64,000 nucleotides of DNA from Protoeuglena noctilucae (lineage: Eukaryota > Chlorophyta > Pedinophyceae > Marsupiomonadales > Marsupiomonadaceae), in NCBI GenBank assembly GCA_958009085.1, contig OY253670.1:992001-1056000 (forward strand). Reading direction: 5' to 3'. How positions within the stretch are numbered: the stretch's first letter is position 1; every line of letters starts with the position of its first letter. Positions 1 through 11,700 of the stretch are shown here, piece by piece. A model generated the notes under the pieces. It was not told the DNA's origin and did not search any database. It saw only the letters and a program-made list of their open reading frames with translations. The translations under genes and the position numbers were made by a program.

Positions 1-2
1 GG

Positions 3-41
3 ATTGGCACCACGTTCCGCTTCACAAACGCGCTGTGAGGA
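3..41 (+). other. Possible last codons of an upstream gene
   Basis: The first bases read in one frame as a short hydrophobic/aromatic tail (IGTTFRFTNAL) ending in TGA at 39-41. This looks like a protein C-terminus, for example the last strand of a beta-barrel, but eleven residues cannot identify a family. If real, the upstream gene ends only a few dozen bases before the first start codon of the Mg-chelatase gene. Confidence 0.15.
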
Positions 42-53
42 TTTCTTGAGTTT

Positions 54-3000
54 TTGCGCAAAGTGCTTCCAGTCACGAGCGCGACACCGCGAGCTTGGGC
101 ACGGGGAGACGTCCCGATGATCGGGGCGAGGGACCTTGGACGCGTCGGCGCCAGCCCGTCGGCCCTCGCCTCGCCCGTCGGCCTGCCCGCCTGGGCAGCA
201 GCACCCCTGCGCTGCCTGCCGGGCACAGCGCCCCGGCGATCGCGTGGGACGATGGGTACGCAGCGTAGGAAGTTGACGATACAGAAAGCCACTCCGAGTG
301 CGCCGGGATCGGGGTACACGACCAGGGCGGAGGACTTCACCCAGGTGAGGGCCCAGGAGCCCTTCCTCGCTTCGTGCTGGCCCGGACGTTACCTGGCCCC
401 ACCCCTTGCACTGTCCCGATCTCAACGATGCTGGCCCGCGCGGCCAAGCGCGCCGCCAACGCCCACCCGCGCGGGTCGTTCGCTGGTGTCCAGGAGCTCG
501 CGGCTGAGGAGTCCGAGGCCGAGCGCCTGGAATCGGAGGCCCGGCAGATCCTCGCCGATCTGGCAGTGGCAGAGGAGACGGTGGAGAAGCTCGGATCCGA
601 GCTGGACGCCCTCTTCGCCGCGGTGTTGGGAGAAACGAGTCTGGAGGGCACGGGCCTCGACGGGGACGCGCCGGGCCCGGCGTTCGCCGGAATCACCGAA
701 GCGATGTTTACAAGTTTGGCGAGGGATCGCGCCCCTGACGCAGAGGCGCTCCTGAGGCTGTCGGAGGAGCGCGTGGGGCCGGCGCAGTGGCGGACCTTCC
801 AAGTGAGGCACCCGCCGCGCCCTCCGTGCACGCGGCCGCCCGGCAGTCGGTCCTCCATCTCTTTTTCGACGACGCTCTTTCATCGCAGGCACAGACGCAG
901 GACATCAAGCTCAGGAAAACCAGGGCGGAGCAGGAGGTGGCGTCGCTCCGCGGCCGCCTGGCCGACCTCAGGTGCGATGCCTGGCCGGGGCCGTCAGAGG
1001 TGACAGAGCAACCGTTTTGCACTGGAGACGTTGGCAGCTTGCGCGTCTCACCCTGTCTGCAGGCGCGCGCAGTCGGCACAGGCAGCCACGTCATCCGCAA
1101 GAGAGAGGGCCGAAGGGGCCGGGGCCGCTTCCACCGCCACGCTGGCCCCTCGTGTCGGGGACCGCGTCCGCATCGTGATGATCACGGGCTTCGAGTCGTT
1201 CAACAACGGCCTCTACCAAGACGTGGCTCGCCAGCTCTCCCTCGTCTGCCCCCAGGCAGAGCTCCTGGTCTTCAGTGACCGCGGTGAGGCCCGCAACTCA
1301 GGACGCACCACCGCTTGCTCCCTCACCGCTCCCTCACTGCTTGGCCCACTCCACTCCGCACCCTTACCCTGCAGACATCAAGGGCAGGCCGGATGCGCTG
1401 GAGCGTGCGCTGGCCAAAGCCGACGTCTTCTTCGCGTCCCTCGTCTTTGACTTTGACGAGGTCGAGTGGCTGAGGGCCCGCGTCCAGCGTGTCCCCCTGC
1501 GCTTCTGTTTCGAGAGCGCGCTGGAGCTGATGCAGGTCACGCAGGTCGGGAGCTTCGCCATGGGCGCGCCCGACCCCGGCAAGCGTAGCGGGCCGCCTCC
1601 GATCGTACGGAAGGTCCTCGGCCTCTTCGGATCCCAGGCGAGGCGGCGGGGCGATCGATCTTTATAGTAGCGGAACGCCAAGGCTTGGTTGAGAACGAAG
1701 TTGATTGAGGTTGATGAGACAGGGACCCCATGGTGACAGCGCAGCACGTTGTTGCTGCCGGCAAGCCGATGCAAACTGCCCCCTTCGCGTTGCAGAGGGA
1801 GGAGGACAAGCTCGTCGGGTACCTGTCTTTCCTCAAGATCGGCCCCAAGCTCCTCCGCTTCATCCCTGGCGGCAAGGCTCGGGACTTGCGCAACTGGTTG
1901 CAGGTGTGGCTACGGGCACGCGCGCGAGTGGTCATTGACACCAAGTGACCCAGACGGTCATGTTGACGACGTTGAATGGCTTTCCACACGCAGGTGTACG
2001 CCTACTGGAACCAGGGGGGCTCGCAGAACGTGCTGTCGATGGCGCTGTACCTCCTGCAGGAGTACTTTGGGATGCAGGGGGCCAAGCCCACCGCCGTCGT
2101 CGAGACGCCCGCGGTCGGATGCCTCCACCCCGACCACGAGGGGTACTTCCAGGTGACCGGACAGCCAGCGGCTGTTGAATTGTTAGTAGTCACTGTGTCT
2201 GGTGTCTTACCAAGCAGCCTGCGATGCAGGCGTGGGAGTGGAGGTGAACAAATTTACGAACACCCTCACACAGTGTCATCGACTCTGACTTCGCCGCAGA
2301 GTCCCCTCGAATACATGACGTGGTACCGTCGGGAGGGTCCCTTGCGCCACAACCGCGATGCGCCAGTCGCCGCCGTGCTGCTCTACCGCAAGCACGTCAT
2401 CACCGAGCAGCCGTACATCCGCCAGCTCATCCGCGGTGAGACACACTGCGCCGATGGCCACCCGCCTCGCAACCGCCGCCCCACCCGTGCCACCACTGCC
2501 ACCCACCCTCCTCGCCCCGTCTCGCCGCAGCGATGGAGGAGAATGGGATTGTGCCGGTCCCCGTCTTCATCAACGGCGTTGAGGCGCACACGGTGGTGCG
2601 AGACCTCCTCACCACGGAGCACGAGCAGCAGGGCATACAGGCCGGGACTGTGCCACGCAACCCCACGGTCCGGTGAGGCACAAGCGGCTGCACGGTTTCG
2701 TTTGGGCATCACCTGCAATCCTAGTGACTAATCAACTTTTGACGCTGTGCCGCAGACGAGACGCTATCAAGGTGGACGCGGTCGTGAGCACCATTGGCTT
2801 CCCACTTGTGGGGGGGCCTGCCGGGGCACCCCTTGAGGGAGGGCGGCAGTCTGAGGTGGCGAAGGAGATCCTCGCAGCAAAGAACGTGCCGTACTTCGTC
2901 GCTGCCCCTCTGCTCATCCAGGCGAGTCAGCAGCAAGAAGCGGCCACGTTTGGCCAACCTCGTACACTGCACCTAACCCAGCCTTACACCCGCTTCGGTG

Positions 3001-6000
3001 GCACCTCGACCCTCGTGCCACCCGTGCCCGCCCCCAGGACATGCGCTCGTGGGCCCGTGACGGCGTTGCTGGCCTTCAGAGTGTGGTCCTGTACGCCCTC
3101 CCTGAGTTGGACGGGGCGATCGACACTGTCCCTATCGGGGGCCTCCTCGGCAACAACATCTTCCTCAGCCCCGAGCGCGTCGGCCGCCTCTGCGCGCGCA
3201 TCCGCAACTGGGTCTCTCTGCGCCGCAAGGGCCCCGCTGACCGCCGCGTCGCGATGCTGCTCTACGGCTTCCCGCCGGGCGTGGGCGCCGTGGGCACTGC
3301 CGCGCTGCTCAATGTCCCCGAGAGCCTGGAACGCGTCCTCGCGGCCCTGCGCGACGAGGGGTACGACCTGGGAGGGCTGGGCGGGGACCTGGCGGGGGTC
3401 GGGGAGCACATCGTGGCTGCGCTGCGGGCCCAGGTGAGGCGCTGCCGGCCCACAGGTGGCACCTTGCCGTGCTCGATGCGAGGGTAATGACCGAGGTCGG
3501 GTTGAGATTGCGGGCCTGTGTTTGGGCGTCCCGCGCAGATGGAGGCGCGGGCGGTGAATGCGGGAAAGGAGGCGGTCGAGGCGGCGGGGGCGGCGGCGGC
3601 GGGCGAGGGCGTCCGCTGCGTGTGCCGGGAGGTGTCTGCCAAGGAGCTCCGCGCGATGCTGTCCTTCCCGGCCGATTGGGGTCCCGACCAGTGGGGCCCG
3701 CTGCCCTACCTCCCTGACAGCGACGTGCTCGTTCGGCGGATGGAGCGCCAGTGGGGCGACCTGGACAAGTACCGTGGCATCATGACCACGGCGCGTGGGA
3801 CGCTCGTGGTGGCGGGCGTGCAGATCGGCAATGTGTTCATAGGGGTGCAGCCGCTCCTGGGCATTGAGGGCGACCCCATGAGGCTGCTGTTCGAGCGGGA
3901 CCTCACCCCGCACCCCCAGTACGCCGCGTTCTACCGGTGAGCTGCGAGGGACGCAACCTGACAGACTGGCGAGGGTCATGTGGTTGTGATGTGCAGCTAC
4001 TCGAGCGTTGCTCAGCTGCACCCACACTGCACCCGACTGCACCCACCAAAGCTGACATCCCTCAGCCAGCCATCCCGTTCGGCTCTCGTGCAGGTGGCTG
4101 GAGCAGGAGTGCCGCGCGGACTGCCTGGTTCACTTCGGGATGCACGGCACGGTCGAGTGGCTGCCGGGGTCGCCCTTAGGCAACACGGGACTCTCGTGGT
4201 CGGACGTGCTGATGGGATCCCTGCCCAACGCCTACGTCTACGCGTGCAACAACCCGTCCGAGTCGATCGTGGCCAAGAGGCGCGGCTACGGGACGATCGT
4301 GTCCCACAACGTGCCGCCTTACGGGCGCGCGGGGCTCTACAAGCAACTCGGAGAGCTCCGAAGCCTTCTTCAGGAGTTCAGGGAGAACCCCACACGGGGC
4401 GACGTGCTGAGGCGAGGGGCGGGAGGAGCTTGGTTGCAGCGGTGCTCCGGGGCGGTGACTTTACTTTGTGCTGTCGGTCTTTCTGTCTCTGTGCTGTTCA
4501 TCGTCCTGTGGGGTCTTTCCGAGGCACCATCGCTTGTTCTCGTCTCCCATGCCGACCGGCGATGCTTGGATGCTCCCGCAGGCAGCCCATCGCCCAGCAG
4601 CTGCAGCAGGCGGGCCTGGCGTCTGACGTGCCGTTCCGCAACTCTGATGGGGACCCCATGGACCTCACCGTCGATAACGTGGGAGAGATATCCGACGAGG
4701 CATTCGAGGCATACGTGGCGGAGGTCTACGCCTACCTCCAAGTCGGTGCGTGCTTGTTTATGAGCGCTGTCAATGCATTGCCGATTGTAATGCGCAGGTG
4801 CTTGTCGATAAGCACTCTCGACGCATTGCCAGGCTTGGTACTTTGCCGCCCCCGTGGTCGCATCTCGTGTTCGTATCACTAACAATTCAACCCGCCTGCT
4901 TCCCTCCCGTGGCTCTCAGTGGAGAATCGCCTCTTTTCCGAGGGTCTGCACGTTCTCGGCCGTGCACCCTCGCCTCCCCAAATGCGCCAGTACCTGGATG
5001 CGTACTTTAGTGGGTCGCTCCCGGACGCGGTGATCGACGCCGTCGCCGACCCGCCGGACCTCGAGGCCGCCAGGGCCATGCTGGAGCGGTGCTGGGCCGA
5101 GGAGCCTGGCTTGCGGTTTCGCAAGGCCGGGGCCACGGGCAACGGTGCCGGGGACCAGGCGGGGGTTTCCGTGGAGGAGCGGGCCAAGGAGGCCCTGGAG
5201 ATCAGGTGTGAGGGTTATTTCTTCAGTTGTGAAAGTGGATTGCGCGAAGTCTTTCGTGTCGTATGTACCTCGTGGCTGGTTGGCTCTGGTGGCGCTGCGG
5301 GGCAGAGAGAGGCGCAGCGAGCCACCCGTTGCAGTCTGGCGAAGCCCTGACGGTCTTTGGTCGTCCCATAAACAGGTCTTTGCTGGAGCGGAACAGCGAG
5401 GAGATCGCCGGGCTGCTGCGTGCTTTGCGCGGGGAGTGGGTGCCTCCCGAGGCTGGGGGTGACCTGCTGAGGGACGGGGCGGGGGTGCTGCCTACGGGGC
5501 GCAACATCCACGCGCTTGACCCGTACCGGTGAGAACATGGGTGGGTTGGAGATAATCGCACAGGGCATGTGCGGGCTGACAGCACGCGAGGGGAGTGCTT
5601 GGGAGTACATGTCATGTGGTAAGCGCGGTGTAGCGGTGGAAGCTTTTGCACTTGATCGTATTCGCTTCTCGTCTCGTGTGCCTCCAGGATGCCATCCAAG
5701 GCTGCGTTTGAGCGGGGTGCGCAGATCAGGGCGGCCATTCTGGCGCAGCATGACACGCCGCCTGAGACGGTGGCGGTGAACCTGTGGGGCCTGGACGCGA
5801 TCAAGACGAAGGGGGAGTCGGTGGGGATCGTTCTGCACCTCGTGGGGGCCAGGCCGGTGCAGGAGAGCACGGGGCGCGTGGCGAGGTGAGGGAGTGGGGA
5901 TGGTCGCCCGCTTGGTTGATACCACAGTGAGGGGTGTGCACGAACCTTGCTTAGGTCCCGTGCACGTGATGCGATGCTTGATGCTTGCGTGGAATGATCT

Positions 6001-8124
6001 GTGTTACCCTGCAGCCCGCCCCTCTCTGCTGAGGTGGTAACGGCCGCTCGCCCTTGCGTGCAGGTACGAGCTCATCCCCCTGGAGGAGCTCGGCAGGCCA
6101 CGGGTGGACGTGCTATGTAACATGTCCGGCATCTTCAGGCGCGTATCATGCATTCGAGTGTATGCTAGAGTGGCATCGGACAGGGGCAGCGCTGGACCTG
6201 CATGCATGCGGTCACAGGGACCAGGATGAGGACAATCATTATTGAGTTGTCTTCGCTGATCGCAGGGACAGCTTCCAGAACGTCGTGGAGTTGTTGGACG
6301 ACATGTTCCAGCGCGCGGCGTCTGCGGACGAGCCGATCGAGATGAACTTCATTAAGAAGCACGCGATGGAGATGGGGGCCAAGGGACTCAAGAACACGGC
6401 TGCACGGCTCTTCTCCAACCCGGCGGGGGACTACGGTGAGCGACAGTCGGGGTGGGATGGATTTGAGGTGTGGTGGCGGGCATGAGCGATGGCTGGGGTG
6501 TGATCAGGTCGGGATGATGATGAGCGACGGCTGATGGCAGTATCAGAGACGAGCAATGAATTAACAACGCATTCCTCGCATTCGCTTGTCACCCCAGGGA
6601 GCATGGTCAATGAGCGAGTGGGGTCCAGTGACTGGTCGGACGGTGGGGAACTGGGCGAGACGTGGGCCAGCCGCAATGCCTTCAGCTACGGACGAGGCGG
6701 GGAGAAGGGCACCGCGCGGCCCGAGGTGCGTGGCTTGGGATGAGGCGGGCGGGGATGCCTGATGATGACAGCGACAGTGGCCGCGTGGCAGTGGCTGGCT
6801 GTCGCTTTGTCATCTTGGCACCCAGGCATTCCTCCAAGCAAGATGCGGAAGTATGCATGGCTGCCATCATCACGCTGATACAATCACAACTGCGCCTGTT
6901 GTTATACATGGTCATGGAATAGACAGCGCTCGATGCACCGCAGGTGCTGCGTGCCTTGCTGGGCACCACGGAGCGCGTGGTGCAGGAGATCGACAGCGTG
7001 GAGTACGGACTGACGGACATCCAGGAGTACTACGCGAACACGGGGGCGCTCAAGAGGGCCGCTGAGAACGCGCGGCCGGGGAAGGGCGTGCAGTGTTCTG
7101 GTGAGACGGCCATGCTGGGTGGGATCGTCTTAGGAAACTGAAGGCGTGTCGAGAGGCGTTGAGTGCCTGAATGAGCTGCTGGTCTTCCGAATCTCCCCGT
7201 CCACTCACACTTTGCTGTCATCCACACGCAGTGGTCGAGTCCTTCGGCAAGGACGTGCGCCCGCGGGACCTGGAGGAGGTGCTGCGGTTGGAGTATCGGT
7301 CCAAGTTCCTCAACCCCAAGTGGGCGCAGGCCATGGCCAGCCAGGGGTCGGGGGGCGCGTACGAGATCTCCCAAAGGTGACGGTTCAGGCTGGGTAGAGA
7401 GAGAAAGACTAAGGGTTGGCCGGTGCGTGCGCCTGAGCCTTGGCGGTGCGGCCGCGGCAGCGAGGTTTGATAAGAGGGTGCCATGGAGGCTCAGCCGTCA
7501 TTCGTCGCTTGTTCACGATCCCTCAACACAGATATATAGAAGCATGACACACATGTAACACTGGGTCCGGCCTCGCCCGCACCTGTGCAGGATGACGGCG
7601 CTGCTGGGATGGGGCGCCACCACGGAGTTCAAGGAGAACTGGGTGTGGGACCAGGCGGCGGAGACGTACGCGTTAGACGAGGAGATGCGGGAGAGGCTGC
7701 GGAAGGCCAACCCAGAGGCGTTCGCCAACGTGCTCAGGTGCGTGGGTGGCACAAGCACAACACATGGGGTGTCTATTCTGGCTAAGCCACTGTCCATGTT
7801 GGCAGGGGCTATCTCAGTCAGTCAGTCAGTCACGGGCCGGGCCGTGCGACCAAAGGCGGAGCTTGGATCGTGGGCGGTTGCTGCGTCAATGAGGCTTAGC
7901 CGCTGCGACTGTGCGCCTCTGAGTGATGTTGTCCCATTGCCGACGCTGCATGCAGGCGGATGCTGGAGGCGGCCGGCCGGGGCATGTGGCAGGCGGATCC
8001 CGACACCCTCGATCGTCTGCGTGAGCTCTACTCTGAAATGGATGATGAGCTGGAGGGCGTGGTGGTGGCACCCGCCTCTTCCTCCGCCTCTGCACCTGCG
8101 CCCGCTGCTGCCAAGAAAGCCTAA
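54..8124 (+). CDS. CHLH: Magnesium chelatase subunit H, divergent type, with N-terminal coiled-coil extension
   Basis: Large porphyrin-binding subunit that, with ChlI and ChlD, inserts Mg into protoporphyrin IX in the plastid, the first committed step to chlorophyll. Exons: 54-344, 494-802, 889-971, 1063-1283, 1375-1637, 1796-1903, 1994-2152, 2300-2435, 2531-2672, 2756-2921, 3038-3433, 3539-3936, 4094-4411, 4582-4745, 4920-5205, 5376-5528, 5688-5885, 6064-6138, 6266-6435, 6598-6725, 6944-7100, 7232-7376, 7591-7737, 7956-8124. All phases close, giving 1,593 residues against about 1,350-1,400 in the family. Family landmarks: GNVFIGVQPLLGIEGDPMRL, HFGMHGTVEWLPGS, NNPSESIVAKRRGYG, LPTGRNIHALDP, LWGLDAIKTKGES and EELGRPRVDV. 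About the first 260 residues are a transit-like Ala/Arg/Ser stretch followed by an acidic heptad-rich helix. Start may be ATG 54 or 117. Donors at 1638, 2922, 4412 and 6139 are GC. Sequence drift from standard ChlH suggests the second (CHLH2-like) algal type; that is inference. Confidence 0.93.
7814..7832 (+). repeat. TCAG microsatellite inside a CHLH intron
   Basis: About five head-to-tail copies of a 4-base unit (TCAG) lie in the intron between the last two CHLH exons. Simple repeat; no function seen. Confidence 0.8.
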
Positions 8125-8225
8125 GCTGCCAAGTGGGCCAAGGCTGCTGTCATGTAGGCCAAGGCTGCCGAGATGGTGCAGGCTGCCAAGTAGGCAAGGC
8201 TGCCGCCAAGTTGGCCCAGGCTGTA
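8125..8225 (+). repeat. Degenerate Ala-Lys codon repeat just past the CHLH stop
   Basis: The CHLH protein ends in an Ala/Ser/Pro/Lys tail (PAPAAAKKA, TAA at 8122). Beyond it, the DNA keeps repeating GCTGCCAAG-like units for about 100 bases. In the same frame this reads as more AAK/AKA units interrupted by stop codons at 8122, 8155 and 8191. It looks like a repeat-encoded tail that was once longer, or a repeat that spread into the 3' UTR. Confidence 0.6.
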
Positions 8226-8705
8226 TGGGGACGCATGCGTGTCTGCCCATCTCGCTTCAAGCTCAGTTGCGCCCTGTTGGAATCAAGCAGTTCCTGTCAG
8301 CTGCACCTTGCTTCTGTCATGATGCGGTTTCCATTCGCTCAGCGAGCATCGTGGCTTGTTTGCTCTTCAAGGGCGTGGCTTGCTTGAAGCTCACGGCAAG
8401 AGGCGTGTCAAGCGGTCCGCAAGGGGTTAGGTGGAGAGGAGGGAGGGCGCAGGGAGACTCACTCTGCCTCGCGCAAATGCTCGCGAGGAGACGGCAAGGA
8501 TCGATCCGGAATGGGGCAGAGTGCAAACGAAAAAAGGGGAGACCTAGGAGGCACTGGCGCACCATGCTGGCGCAGCATCTCGTGCGTTCTAAACATGTAC
8601 CATCGCATGCTGACATGGAGAGCTACGCTTGCCAGGAAAAGAGGGGCGGCGGGTCTGCTGACCGGCCCACGAAATAGGGAGGGCGCAAGAGGGGTGGCCC
8701 TTGCA
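8125..8705. other. Convergent intergenic region between CHLH and the secreted-protein gene
   Basis: This holds the 3' ends of two genes that run toward each other. Apart from the Ala-Lys-type repeat at its left end, no gene, RNA or mobile element was recognised. Confidence 0.6.
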
Positions 8706-11700
8706 CTACGGGAAGACGACTTGGCCCCAGATGGGGTCGAAGTAGGGCTGAGGGCGGCATGTGGGGATGAACTGCCCTTCCTTGACCAGGTGGACCACGA
8801 TGGCGCCGCCGCCCATGCCCCTGCCGTTCTGAGAGGCCCAAAGCACCGACCCCGTCGTGGCGTCCATGATCTGGATGTCCAGCGTGTCCTGGCACGTAGG
8901 CTTGCCCGGCAACCCGTTGCCGCCCTGGCCCTTGGAGCCGCTGCTCTTGCCGTCGCCGTTGCCCTTGCCTTGGCTCTTCCCGTCGGGCTTGTTGGCGTCG
9001 CCGGACTGGCCGGGGGCCTGACCCTTGCCGGCCGGCGTGGCCGGAGGCGCCGGCGTCGCCTTGTCGCCGCCCTGGCTCTTCCCGTCGGGCTTGTTCTGGT
9101 CACCAGACTGACCAGGGGCGTCGTCCTTGCCATGGCCACCCTGGCTCTTCCCGTCGGGCTTGTTCTGATCACCGTCACCCTGGTCGCCACCCTGCCGCTG
9201 CCCGTCCTGGCCGTGCCCGTCGCCCTGCCTGTCACCCTGCCCGTCGCCCTGCCACTGCCAGTTCTGCCCCTGCTCATTGCCCTGCCCGTCGCCCTGCCCG
9301 TCGCCTGGCCACTTCCATTCCGTCCCCTGGCCGTCGCCCTGGTTGGCAAACTGCCACTGCCAGTCCTCGCCCTGCCCATCCTGGTTCCCATCCTGGTTGC
9401 TGTCGTCGTTCCTGTCGTTCGCTTCGTTCATGACGTCGAGAAGGCGCCGCTCGCCATTGGCGACGCCCGGGCCCACCACGCGGCACGAGTGGGCCGCGAC
9501 CGTGTACGTGACTTGCACCGGCGTCAGCTTGTGGTGCGCCTTGTCCAGCGAGAACAGGACCCCCTTGCCCGAGGCCGTCACGTCGGCCTCCGTCCCTGTC
9601 AGCGTGATGCACAGGGACTCTGTCGTCGTGGCTTGGGCCCGGAAGTCTCTCGGGACGTCGAGCGTCAGAGCGCCGCATGACTCTGCGCACAGAGGCAGTG
9701 GCGAAGGTGAGCTAAGAGGGCAGTGGAGAACACGCACACGCAACGAGGATGAACCACTGCCCTGGGCGGCATGGAGGCATGGTGCAGCACGGTGCTGCAT
9801 GGTGCATGGCCAGCCTCACCTGTGCCGCACTTGCTCGGTGGCCTCAGCATGAGGGAGAAGTGACCGGACGGCTTGCCGTTGTCCTGCACCCAGCCCCCGC
9901 CAGTGACCCAGCCCCTCACAGTGCTCCTGCAGGCGTGGTTGGGAAAGCTCCCTTTGAGATGCCGAAGCGCGGTTCTAGTCAGATGCTGTAAGACCTCGCA
10001 CCTTTGTTGGCACTCACCCGGTGCACTGCGAGCCCGGCGCCGGCGTCGAGCCAGCAGTGGGAGCCGGAGTGGAGGCGGTGGTGGGGGCGGGAGTGGAGGC
10101 AGTGGTGGGGGCCGGAGTCGCCGCCGTCGTGGGGGCCGGGGTTGCCGCGTCAGTAGGGGCCGGCGTGGCGGCGGTCGTGGGCGCCGGGGTTGCCACGTCA
10201 GTAGGGGCCGGCGTGGCGGCGGTCATGGGCGCCGGGGTTGCCGCGTCAGTAGGGGCCGGCGTGGCGGCGGTCGTGGGCGCCGGGGTTGCCGCGTCAGTAG
10301 GGGCCGGCGTGGCGGCGGTCGTGGGCGCCGGGGTTGCCGCGTCAGTAGGGGCCGGCGTGGCGGCGGTCGTGGGCGCCGGGGTTGCCGCGTCAGTAGGGGC
10401 CGGCGTGGCCGCCGTCGTGGGTGCTGGCGTGGCCGAGGTGGTCGGCGCCGGCGTGGCCGCCATCGTGGGCGCCGGGGTTGCCGCGTCAGTAGGGGCCGGC
10501 GTGGCGGCGGTGGTCGGGGCCGGCGTTGCCGCGGTCGTGGGTGCCGGCGTCGAGGCCGCGGTCGTCGGGGCGGGGGTGGAGGTCGCGGGGCAGTCCACTT
10601 GCACCGTCGTAGAGCAGTTGGTCTGCACCGTGCCCGCCGCCGTCGTCGTGGTGGCTGCCGTGACCTGGATGAGATAGGTCGAACCGCACTGGTCCACTGC
10701 GAGTGAAACAGAAGACGAACATGGATGTAACAAAGCCATCTCCCTGAGGTCTAGCTTGGGAGCAGACGGGAGACAGAGCAAGGAGCCATGAAAGCGCACC
10801 TGTGGGAGTCCAGACGAACTGAGACGCGAGGGGCGTGGCCCCCGACGTGGTGGTGAGGTAGGAGCCGGTCGGTAACGACGAAGACATGAGCTGCAGGACG
10901 CTCCCGGCCGTGGGCTGCGTCGTCGTGATGCCGATCGTGACGGGGTTGGACGCCGTCACCTCGACGAAGCTCGGGCTCATCGAGCACGTGGGAAGCGCCG
11001 TCAGCTGGACGATCTCGAGCACAAAGTCGTACGACACCTCCTGGATGTTGGGCGCCGTCGCAGTGGGCACCAACGAGATGACCGCCTGCAGACACGCAGA
11101 GCGTCGGTGCGTGGTCACCGGCAGGTGGGTGGCCATCCGTGGGTCATTGGTAGTCGTGGGGAGCATCATCTCTGCAGATTCTTGACCAATGCGCGTGGAC
11201 TGTGCCTTCAGGCAGCAGGCGCTGCGGCCATTGCGCTTGCAGCAGAGTCGGCGACAGTGCATCTGGGCCCCACCTGGACAGCGGTGCGGTTCCCGGCGAG
11301 CGAAGTGGCGTAGGAGGCATACGTGGGCCCCCAGGCGATGACGCAGCCGTCGCCCGCTGCCGTGGCGGCGATGGTGAAGGCGACCGGGGATCCATTCATC
11401 CCGTCCTCGTACGCGCGCGACGGGCGGCACGTGAACGCCTGGATGTTGCCCAGGGAGCTCTTGGGCAGGGTCACGGGGAGCGTGACCGTGGCGGAGGGGT
11501 CGTTACCGATCTGAAGAAGCCCTGGCGTGGAGGACATCTGCGGTGGGCAGAGTGTCGACAGCAGGTGAGAAGGTGTGACTACGAATGATGCAGGGCTTGC
11601 ACGGGCACCCTAGGAGGCGTGCGCCTCGCAGCTTGTCCCAGCGGTGAACTGACTCACGATGGACGTGCTGTACTCTGTGGTCCTGAAGTCCATGATCACG

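Noticed and set aside
10021-10677. A 218-codon Gly/Ala/Val open frame on the plus strand over the TPAPT array
   Set aside because: It is the antisense of a 48-base in-frame repeat. Because the unit is a multiple of three with high GC, all frames stay open. Splicing and phase support the minus-strand gene.
11610-11628. TAG near 11610 as the end of the secreted protein, with a second gene starting at ATG 11537
   Set aside because: The downstream part has no signal peptide and continues the same Cys-containing architecture. A GC donor at 11624 joins both in phase.
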